From Gemmatimonadota bacterium (GTDB lineage Bacteria; Gemmatimonadota; Gemmatimonadetes; Longimicrobiales; Longimicrobiaceae), in contig JAHWJV010000016.1 in assembly GCA_019348265.1 (NCBI GenBank), forward strand, positions 1 through 18,933: 18,933 bases of DNA, given 5' to 3'. Numbering within the stretch: position 1 is the first letter of the stretch; the number at the start of each line of letters is the position of its first letter. This document shows, piece by piece, positions 1 through 7,933 of this stretch. Position numbers and translations under genes: made by a program. A model generated the notes under the pieces. The model was not told the origin of the DNA. It worked only from the letters and a program-made list of their open reading frames with translations, and did not search any database.

Positions 1-12
1 GGACTAGCCCCC

Positions 13-756
13 GTGGCCGAGCCCCAAGACCCGGTGACCATCGGGACCGTCGTAGGGACCCACGGCGTGCGCGGCACCGTCCGCGTCCGCCCCACCGGCA
101 CCGGCGAACACCTGCGCGAGGGCGTGGTCCCCTCAGTCGCCGGCGCCCAACGGCCCATCAAGGGTGTCCGCGTCACCCCCAAGGGCTTCCTCCTGGACCT
201 GAAAGGCGTGGACGACCGCCGCGCCGCCAATTCGCGCAAGGCGTTTCCCAAAGCAAAGTATTACAAGGACTACCGCGAAATGCTGGACAAGGAAGCCAAG
301 AATATTGATGCGGTTTCGGTGTCCACACCCGACCACATGCACGCTGTGCAGGCCCTGGCTGCCATGCAACTGGGTAAACACGTCTATGTGCAAAAGCCGC
401 TGACGCACGACATCTACGAAGCAAGAGTGCTGACCGATGCCGCGAAGCGCTACAAGGTGGTAACACAAATGGGTAACCAGGGCGCCTCCGGCGATGGAAC
501 CCGCGTGATGAAAGAATGGTATGATGCCGGTTTGATCGGCGATGTGCATACCATCTACGCCTGGACCGACCGGCCGGTATGGCCGCAGGGTATTCCCTGG
601 CCGACCAGCAAAAGCGAAGTGCCGAAAGAGCTCGACTGGAACCTGTGGCTGGGTACTGCACCGTACAAAGAATACGCTGATAAAATTGTTCCCTTCAACT
701 GGCGCGGCTGGTGGACTGGGGGGCGAGCGCCCTGGGCGACATGGGCGCGCACCTGA
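13..756 (+). CDS. Chimeric ORF: RimM N-terminus joined to Gfo/Idh/MocA oxidoreductase middle part
   Basis: Residues 1-72 match the N-terminal domain of RimM, a factor for 16S rRNA processing and 30S maturation: VTIGTVVGTHGVRGTVRV, then a KGVDDRRAA run. From about residue 73 the protein is a Gfo/Idh/MocA NAD(P)-dependent sugar oxidoreductase: VSTPDHMHA (102-110), GKHVYVQKPLTH (121-132, with the conserved Lys of the (E/Q)KP motif at 128), TQMGNQGASG and DRPVWPQGIPWP. The GxGxxG dinucleotide-binding start of the oxidoreductase is missing, as is all of RimM after its N-terminal domain. After residue 233 (RGWW) the frame is lost and the last 14 residues are nonsense; the true continuation lies in the frame beginning at 711. 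GTG at 13 is a plausible rimM start, just after a TAG that could end an upstream gene. I see three joined pieces and infer an assembly chimera; a real recombinant pseudogene is the alternative. It is unlikely to encode a working protein. Confidence 0.8.
   Translation: MAEPQDPVTIGTVVGTHGVRGTVRVRPTGTGEHLREGVVPSVAGAQRPIKGVRVTPKGFLLDLKGVDDRRAANSRKAFPKAKYYKDYREMLDKEAKNIDAVSVSTPDHMHAVQALAAMQLGKHVYVQKPLTHDIYEARVLTDAAKRYKVVTQMGNQGASGDGTRVMKEWYDAGLIGDVHTIYAWTDRPVWPQGIPWPTSKSEVPKELDWNLWLGTAPYKEYADKIVPFNWRGWWTGGRAPWATWART
229..714 (+). other. Low-GC segment of foreign composition within the chimeric region
   Basis: Counting by hand, 241-480 is 128/240 G+C (53%), against 93/120 (78%) at 61-180 and 43/60 (72%) at 721-780. 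Codon choice also changes: AAA, TAT, GTA, ACA and AAT appear here and are rare in the flanks. The encoded oxidoreductase part resembles the Bacteroidota-type version of this Gfo/Idh subfamily (inference from memory of the family). The left edge lies in the GTGGACGACCGCCGCGCCGCC stretch and the right edge at the one-base frame slip near 714. Confidence 0.65.
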
Positions 757-1349
757 TCGACCAGCCTTTCTGGGCGCTGAACCTCGGGTTGCCGGTCAGC
801 GTTGAGGCCACGTCGACCCCATTCGGAATGGACATCGACGACACGCCCGCGACTTACCCGCAGGCGATGACGGCCCATTACGAGTTCGCGGCGCGCGGCA
901 GCATGCCTGCGGTGAGGATGAACTGGTACGACGGCGGCCTCATGCCCCCTCGCCCGGAGCACCTGCCGGACAACGTCGTCCTGCAGCGGGGTGGCGGCGG
1001 TATCTTCATCGGGACGAAGGGGATCCTGATGTACGACACCTACGGGAACAACCCCCGGCTCTACCCGGAAAGCCTGAATGCGGAGGCCGAGCGCGTGCCG
1101 CAGACGGTGGAGCGCGTGACGACGAGCCACGTGATGAATTGGGCCAATGCCATCATGAAGAAGGCGAAGCCGAGCAGCGAGTTCTCTTACGCCGCACCGC
1201 TGACGGAGACGATGCTCCTCGGGATCGTGGCGCTCCGCACCGGGCAGGGGCGGAAGATCATGTACGACGGCGTGAACAGCCGCATCACCAACATTCCGGA
1301 AGCGAACTACCTGCTTCACCGGGAGTACCGTCCCGGCTGGAGCCTGTAG
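711..1349 (+). CDS. Gfo/Idh/MocA family oxidoreductase, C-terminal part (frame-shifted remainder)
   Basis: This frame supplies the C-terminal substrate-binding domain of the same Gfo/Idh/MocA subfamily: DWGASALGDMGAHLIDQP (2-19), NWYDGGLMPP, GTKGILMYDTYG and a conserved tail ending LLHREYRPGWSL. The GTG at 711 is only where this open frame begins, not a convincing start. Joining RGWW of the upstream frame (ending at 714) to DWGAS here rebuilds the expected RGWWDWG with one missing G. The piece has the high GC of the rest of the window, so it probably belongs to the host genome and has lost its own 5' half at the chimeric join. The family oxidises or reduces sugars and cyclitols. Its neighbour is a DUF1080 protein, and that pairing is known from 3-keto-glycoside metabolism. 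The product is clear; the gene is incomplete as read. Confidence 0.75.
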   Translation: MDWGASALGDMGAHLIDQPFWALNLGLPVSVEATSTPFGMDIDDTPATYPQAMTAHYEFAARGSMPAVRMNWYDGGLMPPRPEHLPDNVVLQRGGGGIFIGTKGILMYDTYGNNPRLYPESLNAEAERVPQTVERVTTSHVMNWANAIMKKAKPSSEFSYAAPLTETMLLGIVALRTGQGRKIMYDGVNSRITNIPEANYLLHREYRPGWSL

Positions 1350-1397
1350 TCCGGGGAGGCCGAAACCTTCGCTCTCCATAGCGGGGATGCAGCGGAA

Positions 1398-1435
1398 CGG
1401 AACGCGCCGCGCTCCTTCGAGCGCGGCGCGTTCCG
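1398..1435 (+). terminator. Perfect 17-bp hairpin, terminator-like
   Basis: The arms at 1398-1414 and 1419-1435 are exact reverse complements with a CTTC loop. The hairpin lies between the oxidoreductase stop and the DUF1080 start. No U-tract follows (CACCTTTCC), so this would be a T-less terminator of the kind common in high-GC genomes, or an RNA stability element. Its core resembles the hairpin at 7934-7965. Confidence 0.7.
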
Positions 1436-1462
1436 CACCTTTCCACCAACCGATCTTCGCTC

Positions 1463-2581
1463 ATGAGACGCACTCCCCTCCTGGTCGGTCAGCTCTTCCT
1501 CGTCGGCCTCTCGCTCGGACAGGTCGCGATCGGCAGCAGCCAGAACCCGACGGCGCCTTCCATCTGGCGTCGACACGACCTGAACCGGACGCGGCCGCCG
1601 GCGATCACGCCGCCCGGGCCGACCGTCTCCGCGCCGGCTCCGTCCGACGCGATCGTGCTCTTCAACGGCCGGGACCTCTCCGCCTTCACCAGGGCCAGCG
1701 GCGCTCCGGCGGCCTGGAAGGTCGAGAATGGCTACATGGAAGTCGCCGCCCGCACCGGATCCATCCGCACGAAGGAGTCGTTCGGCGACATGCAGCTCCA
1801 CCTGGAGTGGGCCTCGCCGAACCCGCCCAACGGCGTCGGGCAGGACCGCGGCAACAGCGGCGTGATCATCATGGGGCAGTACGAGGTGCAGGTGCTCGAC
1901 TCTTATCAGCGGGCGGACACCTACGCCGACGGGCAGGCCGCGTCGCTCTACGGGCAGTACCCGCCGCTCGTGAACGCTACCCGCCCGCCGGGCGAGTGGC
2001 AGTCGTACGACATCCTCTTCCGTCGGCCGCGCTTCCGCCCCGATGGAACCGTTCAGGAGCCGGCGCGCATCACCGTGATGCACAACGGAATCCTGGTGCA
2101 GAACAACGAGGTGCTCTTCGGCCCGACCGCGCCCGTGCCTCCGTACCGCTACGTGGCCCACGCGGACGAGCTTCCTTTCACGCTCCAGGACCACAGCCAC
2201 CCGGTTCGCTTCCGCAACATCTGGGTGCGCAAGATCCAGGAGCGGCCGGAGCCCGCGCCGGGCTACATTCCCAGCCCGGTCACGCTGACGGACGCCCAGA
2301 TGATGCGCGTCCTCGGCGCCTACTACCGCGCCCCGGCCGCTACCGCGACGCCGGCGCAGGTCGCGGCGGCGCAGCAGGTCCCGGCGTTCGTCATCACCCG
2401 GGAGGGGCCGCAGTTCTGGGTGACCATGGGGAACGCGGCGCCACTGAAGGCCTTTCCGACGACCGAGAGCCAGATCTACGTCCCGGATCGCGGCGCGTTC
2501 GTCAACTTCACCGCGACCGCCGCGGGGGGGCAGATGGAGGCGGCGCTGGACGGCTCCACGGCGCGAGCGACGCGGCGCTAG
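1463..2581 (+). CDS. Secreted DUF1080 (3-keto-disaccharide hydrolase-like) protein with DUF3471-like C-terminus
   Basis: This is a 372-aa exported protein. Residues 1-27 form a signal peptide (hydrophobic LLVGQLFLVGLSLGQVAIG). Residues 62-257 are a DUF1080 domain, a concanavalin-like beta-sandwich: IVLFNGRDLSAF, WKVENGYMEV, FGDMQLHLEW, NSGVIIMGQYEVQVLDS, GEWQSYDILFR, HPVRFRNIWVR. Members act on 3-keto-glycosides, usually alongside Gfo/Idh/MocA glycoside 3-oxidoreductases, which fits the upstream gene. Residues 278-372 are a smaller domain (VLGAYYRAP, FVITREGPQFWV, FPTTESQIYVPDRGAFVNF) resembling the DUF3471 beta-domain often found at the end of serine beta-lactamase-like proteins. That assignment is by pattern only. 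No Shine-Dalgarno sequence is visible before the ATG. The upstream hairpin suggests it is transcribed separately from the oxidoreductase. Confidence 0.9.
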   Translation: MRRTPLLVGQLFLVGLSLGQVAIGSSQNPTAPSIWRRHDLNRTRPPAITPPGPTVSAPAPSDAIVLFNGRDLSAFTRASGAPAAWKVENGYMEVAARTGSIRTKESFGDMQLHLEWASPNPPNGVGQDRGNSGVIIMGQYEVQVLDSYQRADTYADGQAASLYGQYPPLVNATRPPGEWQSYDILFRRPRFRPDGTVQEPARITVMHNGILVQNNEVLFGPTAPVPPYRYVAHADELPFTLQDHSHPVRFRNIWVRKIQERPEPAPGYIPSPVTLTDAQMMRVLGAYYRAPAATATPAQVAAAQQVPAFVITREGPQFWVTMGNAAPLKAFPTTESQIYVPDRGAFVNFTATAAGGQMEAALDGSTARATRR

Positions 2582-2706
2582 CCGTCGCTTGTCGAGGATG
2601 ATGGAAGGGAGCCGCGTCGCGATGTGGGCGCAGCTCTCCAATAGCAGCCCGGCGGGACGCGGAGCTTTGGGGTGGGCGCCCGAACCACGCAGATGGAGAC
2701 GACGAG

Positions 2707-3678
2707 ATGAAATACCGGACTTTCGGGCGGCTCGGCTGGAAAGTGAGCGAGATCGGCTATGGGATGTGGGGGATGGCGGGGTGGACCGGCTCGGAGGACG
2801 ATCAATCTCGGGCGTCGCTCGAGGAGGCGGTTCGCCTGGGCTGCAACTTCTTCGACACGGCCTGGGGGTACGGCGAGGGTCACAGCGAGCGGCTGCTCGG
2901 CGGCCTGGTTCGCGCGCATCCGGAGCAGCGCCTCTACACCGCGACCAAGATCCCGCCGAAAAACCGGAAGTGGCCCTCACGGCGCGAGTTCACGCTCGAT
3001 GAGGTGTTCCCCCCCGACTACATCCGGGAGTACACCGAGAAGAGCCTCGGGAACCTCGGGCTGGAGCGGATCGATCTCATGCAGTTCCACGTCTGGGAAG
3101 ACGCGTGGGCGCAGGACGATCGGTGGCAGCGTGCGGTGGACGATCTCAAGCGTGAAGGACTGATCCTCGGCATGGGAGTCAGCGTCAACCGCTGGGAGCC
3201 GTGGAATACGCTGGACACGCTCGGCACCGGGCTGATCGACGCGGTGCAGGTCATCTACAACATCTTCGATCAGGCGCCGGAGGACGAGCTCTTCCTGGCC
3301 TGCGACGAGTTGGGCATCGCGGTGATCGCGCGCGTTCCGTTCGATGAGGGGACGCTCACGGGCACGCTCACGCGGGAGAGCCGCTGGCCGGAAGGCGACT
3401 GGCGGAACACCTACTTCGTACCGGCCAACCTGGAGGCGAGCGTCGCGCGCGCCGAGGCGCTGGCGCCGGTCGTACCCGAGGGGAGCTCGATGCCGGACAT
3501 GGCGCTGCGCTTCATCCTGGCGAACCCGACGGTGAGCACCGTCATCCCCGGGATGCGGAGCCTGTCGCACGTCCGCGCGAACATCGCGAGCAGCGATGCG
3601 CCGGAGCTGCCGCCCGAGCTGCTCGCCGAGCTGGCGACGCACCGCTGGGACCGCGAGCCGACGGAGTGGTCGCAGTGA
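2707..3678 (+). CDS. Aldo/keto reductase family oxidoreductase
   Basis: This 323-aa protein matches the aldo/keto reductase barrel over its full length: KYRTFGRLGWKVSEIGYGMW (2-21), NFFDTAWGYGEGHSE (47-61), IDLMQFHVW (122-130), DAVQVIYNIFDQ and STVIPGMRS near the cofactor 2'-phosphate region. The catalytic tetrad can be read as Asp50, Tyr55, Lys81 and His128. It should be a cytoplasmic NAD(P)H-dependent reductase of a carbonyl or sugar substrate; the substrate cannot be told from sequence. A GGAG at 2695-2698 sits 8 nt before the ATG. Its stop TGA (3676-3678) overlaps a GTG start of the transporter gene, so the two are probably translationally coupled. The 125-bp gap upstream shows no clear promoter. 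Confidence 0.93.
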   Translation: MKYRTFGRLGWKVSEIGYGMWGMAGWTGSEDDQSRASLEEAVRLGCNFFDTAWGYGEGHSERLLGGLVRAHPEQRLYTATKIPPKNRKWPSRREFTLDEVFPPDYIREYTEKSLGNLGLERIDLMQFHVWEDAWAQDDRWQRAVDDLKREGLILGMGVSVNRWEPWNTLDTLGTGLIDAVQVIYNIFDQAPEDELFLACDELGIAVIARVPFDEGTLTGTLTRESRWPEGDWRNTYFVPANLEASVARAEALAPVVPEGSSMPDMALRFILANPTVSTVIPGMRSLSHVRANIASSDAPELPPELLAELATHRWDREPTEWSQ

Positions 3679-5081
3679 TCGAGCGCAACAGGGGCGGGGC
3701 GGGCGCGGGGGACGAGCCGAACCCGCTGGAGCGCGAGCTCACCACGGATCTCGACGACCGCACGCCGGACGCGCCGAAGGGGATGCCGCTGCATACGCGC
3801 ATCTTCATTGGACTGGTGGTCGGAGCCGGTGCCGGGCTGATCGCCAACGTGGCGCTCGGTCCGGAGAACCCGCAGCTGAGCTGGGTGATCGCCAATATCA
3901 CCGGCCCAATCGGAGCGCTCTTCCTCCGGCTGCTGATCATGATGGTCATCCCCCTCGTTTTCTCGGCCCTGGTGGTCGGCGTCGCGGGCGTGGGTGACAT
4001 CCGACGGTTGGGCCGGGTCGGCGCGAAGACGCTGGGATACACGCTGGTGCTTTCCTTCATCTCCGTCGTCATCGGCCTGACGATGGCGAACACGATCCGC
4101 CCCGGGGAGCGGATCAGTCGCGAGACCGCCGCCGCGCTCGAGACACGCTTCGGCAGCGAGGCGGCGAACCGCGTGGAAGCCGCCAGCGGAACCCTGGAAG
4201 CCGCCAAGACGCCGGCGCTGACCCAGGTGATCGAGACGCTCATTCCGGCCAATCCATTCGCCGCAGTATCAGCGCCGACGCCTAACCTGCTGCACCTGAT
4301 GTTCTTCGCGCTGGTGCTGGGAATCGCGGCGACACTGCTCTCGCCTGATGCGGCGTCGCCGTTCCTACGCCTGCTCGAGGCGCTCTACGAGATCTCCGTC
4401 AAGGTGATCGATGGGATCATGAAGCTGGCACCGTACGCGGTGGCGGCGCTGATCTTCAGCAACACGGCCGGCTTCGGGCTGGACATGATGGTAGCGCTCG
4501 CCTGGTACATGCTCGCGGTGCTGCTCGGCCTGGGGCTGCACATGTTCGGCGTCTACTCGCTGTCCGTCGCGCTGCTGTCGAGGATCTCGCCCGTCGAGTT
4601 CTTCCGGCGCATCAAGACCGTGATGCTGACGGCGTTCTCGACCTCCAGCTCGAATGCGACCCTGCCCACCGCGCTCCGGGTCACCGAGGAGAACCTCGGC
4701 GTGCCCAAGGAGATCAACTCGTTCGTCCTCACCGTCGGAGCAACGGCGAACCAGAACGGGACAGCGCTCTACGAGGGCGTGACGGTGCTATTCCTGGCGC
4801 AGCTCGCGGGAGTGGATCTCTCGCTCGGTCAGCAGCTGACCGTCGCTTACCTGGCCATCATCGGCGGGATCGGAACGGCCGGGGTTCCAGCGGGGTCGCT
4901 CCCCTTCGTCATCCTGGTGCTGGCGACGATCGGGGTGAACCCGGCTCTGGTTGCGATCATCTTCGGAGTGGACCGCCTGCTGGACATGTGCAGGACCGCG
5001 CTCAATGTCGCCGGCGATATCACGGCGGCGACCTTCGTCGCGCGCTCGGAGGGATACCGCATCCGTGGCGGGTGGGGCTGA
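3675..5081 (+). CDS. DAACS-family dicarboxylate/amino acid:cation symporter (GltP-like)
   Basis: This is a 468-aa inner-membrane transporter of the glutamate/aspartate (DAACS, GltPh-like) fold. Visible signatures are the serine-rich hairpin 1 (STSSSNATLPTAL, 322-334), the unwound TM7 segment GATANQNGTALYEG (355-368), hairpin 2 (GIGTAGVPAGSL, 398-409) and TM8 DRLLDMCRTALNVAGD (433-448). In TM8 the GltPh positions D394, R397, T398, N401 and D405 correspond to D437, R440, T441, N444 and D448. The retained Arg440 points to an acidic substrate such as aspartate, glutamate or a C4-dicarboxylate. TM7 reads NQNGT where the textbook motif is NMDGT. A long hydrophilic insert (about 145-195) follows an early TM. 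GTG at 3675 forms a GTGA overlap with the reductase stop; GTG at 3666 is an alternative start. The charged N-terminal tail of about 38 residues precedes TM1. Confidence 0.93.
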   Translation: MIERNRGGAGAGDEPNPLERELTTDLDDRTPDAPKGMPLHTRIFIGLVVGAGAGLIANVALGPENPQLSWVIANITGPIGALFLRLLIMMVIPLVFSALVVGVAGVGDIRRLGRVGAKTLGYTLVLSFISVVIGLTMANTIRPGERISRETAAALETRFGSEAANRVEAASGTLEAAKTPALTQVIETLIPANPFAAVSAPTPNLLHLMFFALVLGIAATLLSPDAASPFLRLLEALYEISVKVIDGIMKLAPYAVAALIFSNTAGFGLDMMVALAWYMLAVLLGLGLHMFGVYSLSVALLSRISPVEFFRRIKTVMLTAFSTSSSNATLPTALRVTEENLGVPKEINSFVLTVGATANQNGTALYEGVTVLFLAQLAGVDLSLGQQLTVAYLAIIGGIGTAGVPAGSLPFVILVLATIGVNPALVAIIFGVDRLLDMCRTALNVAGDITAATFVARSEGYRIRGGWG

Positions 5082-5128
5082 GCGCGCCGGGCGGAGGATC
5101 CGTCCCACGGCAACGTATTTCCCTGTTG

Positions 5129-5135
5129 AAGGAGG
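5129..5135 (+). promoter_or_regulatory. Shine-Dalgarno AAGGAGG for the M14 peptidase
   Basis: AAGGAGG lies 4 nt before ATG 5140 and 10 nt before ATG 5146, so it supports a start here but does not decide between the two. A longer in-frame extension into the transporter gene is ruled out as the main start. Confidence 0.7.
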
Positions 5136-5139
5136 CTGG

Positions 5140-7881
5140 ATGCTGATGCGGAAAGTTCGGCTGTCGATCCCAGGGATCCTGGTCGCCGCCCTTGGCGCCG
5201 TACCGTTGCTGGCGCAGACGCGCGTGACCACTCCCGAGCAGTTCTTCGGGCATCGGATCGGTGCGGACTACGTTCTCCCGAACTACACCCAGTACGCGGC
5301 CTTCATCCAGAAGCTCGATGCGGAGAGCGACCGGATCAAGGTGGTGGACATGGGGAAGACCGCCGAGGGTCGATCGCAGTACATGGCGATCATCACCTCG
5401 CCCGCGAACCATGAGAACCTGGAGCGGTACCGCCAGATTTCCGAGCGGCTGGCGAAGGCGGAGGGGCTGAGCGACGGCGAGGCGCGGCAGCTCGCCGCGG
5501 AGGGGAAGGCGGTCGTCTGGATCGACGGAGGGCTGCACGCGAACGAGGTTCTCGGTGCACAGCAGCTCACCGAGACGATCCACCAGCTCGTCAGCCGCAA
5601 CGATGCCGAGACGCTGCGCATCCTAGACGACGTCATCATTCTCGCCGTGCACGCGAACCCGGATGGGATGGAGCTCGTCTCCAACTGGTACATGCGCGAG
5701 CCGAACCCCACGCAGCGCTCCACGGCCGGATTGCCGCGGCTCTACCAGAAGTACATCGGCCACGACAACAACCGCGACTTCTTCGCGTCGACGCAGGCGG
5801 AGACCGAGAACATGAACCGGCAGATGTACCACGTCTGGTTCCCGCAGATCATCTACAACCACCACCAGACCGGCCCAGCCGGGACGGTGATGTTCGCGCC
5901 ACCCTTCCGCGACCCGTTCAACTACGTCTTCGATCCGCTGGTGATCACGCAGCTGGACCTCGTCGGCGCGGCGATGCACTCGCGCTTCGAGGCGGAGGGG
6001 AAGCCTGGAGTCACCATGCGCAGCGGCGCCAACTACTCCACCTGGTGGAACGGCGGCCTGCGCACGATGACCTACTTCCACAACATGATCGGCCTGCTCA
6101 CGGAGACGATCGGCAACCCCACGCCGGTTCAGATTCCGCTCGTCCCGGCGATGCAGCTTCCGCGCGGCGACCTGCCGTTCCCGATCGCCCCTCAGGAGTG
6201 GCGTTTCCGGCAGTCGATCGACTACTCGCTGACGGCGAACTACGCCGTGCTCGACGTGGCGGAGCGCTACAAGGATGCGTTCCTCTATAACATCTACCTG
6301 ATGGGTAGGAACGCCATCCGGAAGGGGAGCCAGGATACCTGGACGACGTACCCGAAGGAGGTCGAAGCGCTGCGCGCGGCGATGCCGGCCGGCGGCGCCG
6401 CTGGCGCCGAACAGTCTCGGCGGGTTTACGCGATGCTGCGGACGCCGGAGAACCGGGATCCGCGCGCGTACATCCTGCCGGCCAACCAGCCCGACTTCCC
6501 CACGGCGGTGAAGTTCGTCAACGCTCTGCGCGAGGCGGGGGTGACCGTTCACCGTGCCACGGCGCCTTTCACGGCGGGGGGGAAGGCGTATCCGGCCGGA
6601 TCGCTGATCGTGAAGACCGCGCAGGCCTTTCGAGCCCACGTCCTGGACATGTTCGAGCCGCAGGATCACCCCAACGATTTCGAGTATCCGGGCGGCCCAC
6701 CAGTCCGTCCCTACGACGCGACCGGGTGGACTCTGGCATTCCAGATGGGAGTCGATTTCGATCGCATCCTCGACGCTTTCGACGCGCCGACGACTGCGGT
6801 GAACGAATGGAACATGAAGCCGCCAGCGGGACGCGTAGCCACCGCCGCTCGCACCACCGGGTTCCTACTCCCGCCGAAGTTCGTGGACAGCTTCGGCGCG
6901 GCGTTCAAGTTGATGTCGCAGGGTGAGCAGGTGTACCGGCTGCGCAGCGCCTTCACCAACGGAGGCAAGGTGTACGAGCCGGGCACCTATTACATCCCCG
7001 CGGCAGCCGCCACACGGGCGCGGGTGCAGCAGCTCGCGACCGAGCTGGGGGTCAGCTTCGATGCGGCGACCACCCGTCCGGCCGGGGCGCAGATGAAGCT
7101 CGCTGCCCCGCGGATCGCACTCTGGGACCAGTACGGCGGCTCGATGCCATCCGGCTGGACGCGATGGATCATGGAGCAGCACGGGCTCCCCTTCGAGGTC
7201 GTGTACGCCCCGCAGCTCGACGCCGGCAACCTGCGCGCGAAGTACGACGTGATCGTCTTCGTCGGCGGCGCGATTCCGGCCGTGACTCAGACGGGCGGCG
7301 GGGGCGGCGCGACTCCCGCGAACGTGCCGCCGGAGTTCCAGGACCGGATGGGGAGAGTGAGCGCGGACCGGACGGTGCCGCAGCTCAGGGCGTTCATGGA
7401 CGCCGGCGGGTCGGTGGTCGCGATCGGCAGCTCGACGTCACTCGCCGCACACCTCGCGCTGCCCCTCGCCAACAAGCTGCTGGACGCGAGCGGCAGCCCC
7501 CTTCCCGGGACAGAGTACTACATTCCTGGCTCGCTGATCCGCGCTCGTGTGGACAACACGCTCCCTGTGGCCTACGGCGTGGGGGAGTACGTCGACGTTT
7601 TCTTCGACAACTCGCCCGTGTTCACCCTGACCGGACCTGCTGACGCGGCCGCGGTCCAGCAGGTCGCCTGGTTCGACAGCGCCACGCCCATGCGCAGCGG
7701 CTGGGCCTGGGGGGAGAAGCACCTGCAGAACGGAGTAGCCATGGCGCAGGCGCGGGTAGGGGCGGGCACGCTCTACCTGTTCGGCCCCGAGATACTCTTC
7801 CGCGCGCAGCCGCACGGCACCTTCAAGTTCTTCTTCAACGCGCTGGCGCACAGCGCCGCGACCGACGCACCCATCCGCTAG
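5140..7881 (+). CDS. Secreted M14-family zinc carboxypeptidase with C-terminal amidotransferase-like domain
   Basis: This is a 913-aa exported metallopeptidase. The signal peptide is residues 1-26 (LSIPGILVAALGAVPLLAQ, cleavage near LLA-Q). The M14 catalytic domain (about 30-330) shows the zinc motif HxxE in GGLHANEV (His133, Glu136), HANPDGME (171-178), HDNNRDF (208-214, Arg212), the third zinc ligand in IIYNHHQTGPAG (His241 or His242), and the catalytic Glu in LLTETIGNP (Glu322). From about residue 655 there is a class I glutamine-amidotransferase-like fold (PRIALWDQYGG, KYDVIVFVGG, FMDAGGSVVAIGSS). Its nucleophile-elbow position is Ser-rich with no Cys, so it is probably non-catalytic. The protein would cleave peptides in the periplasm or outside the cell. 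The gap to the transporter stop is 58 bp, so the reductase, transporter and peptidase look like one operon. The peptidase may feed acidic amino acids to the symporter (inference). Confidence 0.92.
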   Translation: MLMRKVRLSIPGILVAALGAVPLLAQTRVTTPEQFFGHRIGADYVLPNYTQYAAFIQKLDAESDRIKVVDMGKTAEGRSQYMAIITSPANHENLERYRQISERLAKAEGLSDGEARQLAAEGKAVVWIDGGLHANEVLGAQQLTETIHQLVSRNDAETLRILDDVIILAVHANPDGMELVSNWYMREPNPTQRSTAGLPRLYQKYIGHDNNRDFFASTQAETENMNRQMYHVWFPQIIYNHHQTGPAGTVMFAPPFRDPFNYVFDPLVITQLDLVGAAMHSRFEAEGKPGVTMRSGANYSTWWNGGLRTMTYFHNMIGLLTETIGNPTPVQIPLVPAMQLPRGDLPFPIAPQEWRFRQSIDYSLTANYAVLDVAERYKDAFLYNIYLMGRNAIRKGSQDTWTTYPKEVEALRAAMPAGGAAGAEQSRRVYAMLRTPENRDPRAYILPANQPDFPTAVKFVNALREAGVTVHRATAPFTAGGKAYPAGSLIVKTAQAFRAHVLDMFEPQDHPNDFEYPGGPPVRPYDATGWTLAFQMGVDFDRILDAFDAPTTAVNEWNMKPPAGRVATAARTTGFLLPPKFVDSFGAAFKLMSQGEQVYRLRSAFTNGGKVYEPGTYYIPAAAATRARVQQLATELGVSFDAATTRPAGAQMKLAAPRIALWDQYGGSMPSGWTRWIMEQHGLPFEVVYAPQLDAGNLRAKYDVIVFVGGAIPAVTQTGGGGGATPANVPPEFQDRMGRVSADRTVPQLRAFMDAGGSVVAIGSSTSLAAHLALPLANKLLDASGSPLPGTEYYIPGSLIRARVDNTLPVAYGVGEYVDVFFDNSPVFTLTGPADAAAVQQVAWFDSATPMRSGWAWGEKHLQNGVAMAQARVGAGTLYLFGPEILFRAQPHGTFKFFFNALAHSAATDAPIR

Positions 7882-7933
7882 CCGCGGCTCTCGGCGGCAA
7901 TTAGCAGGGACTGAGCAGGTACGCATCCTGTCC

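Noticed and set aside
1..756. A genuine bifunctional RimM-oxidoreductase protein
   Set aside because: Both parents are truncated, the frame breaks near 714, and three base compositions meet here; a chimera explains it better.
555..1379. Long open frame on the - strand opposite the oxidoreductase
   Set aside because: Arg/His/Val-rich translation with no recognisable motif; it is antisense to a clear Gfo/Idh reading and is the usual high-GC shadow frame.
1316..2980. 554-codon open frame on the - strand
   Set aside because: Very Arg-rich, covers the antisense of the DUF1080 and aldo/keto reductase genes, and crosses a terminator-like hairpin. Not a protein I can support.
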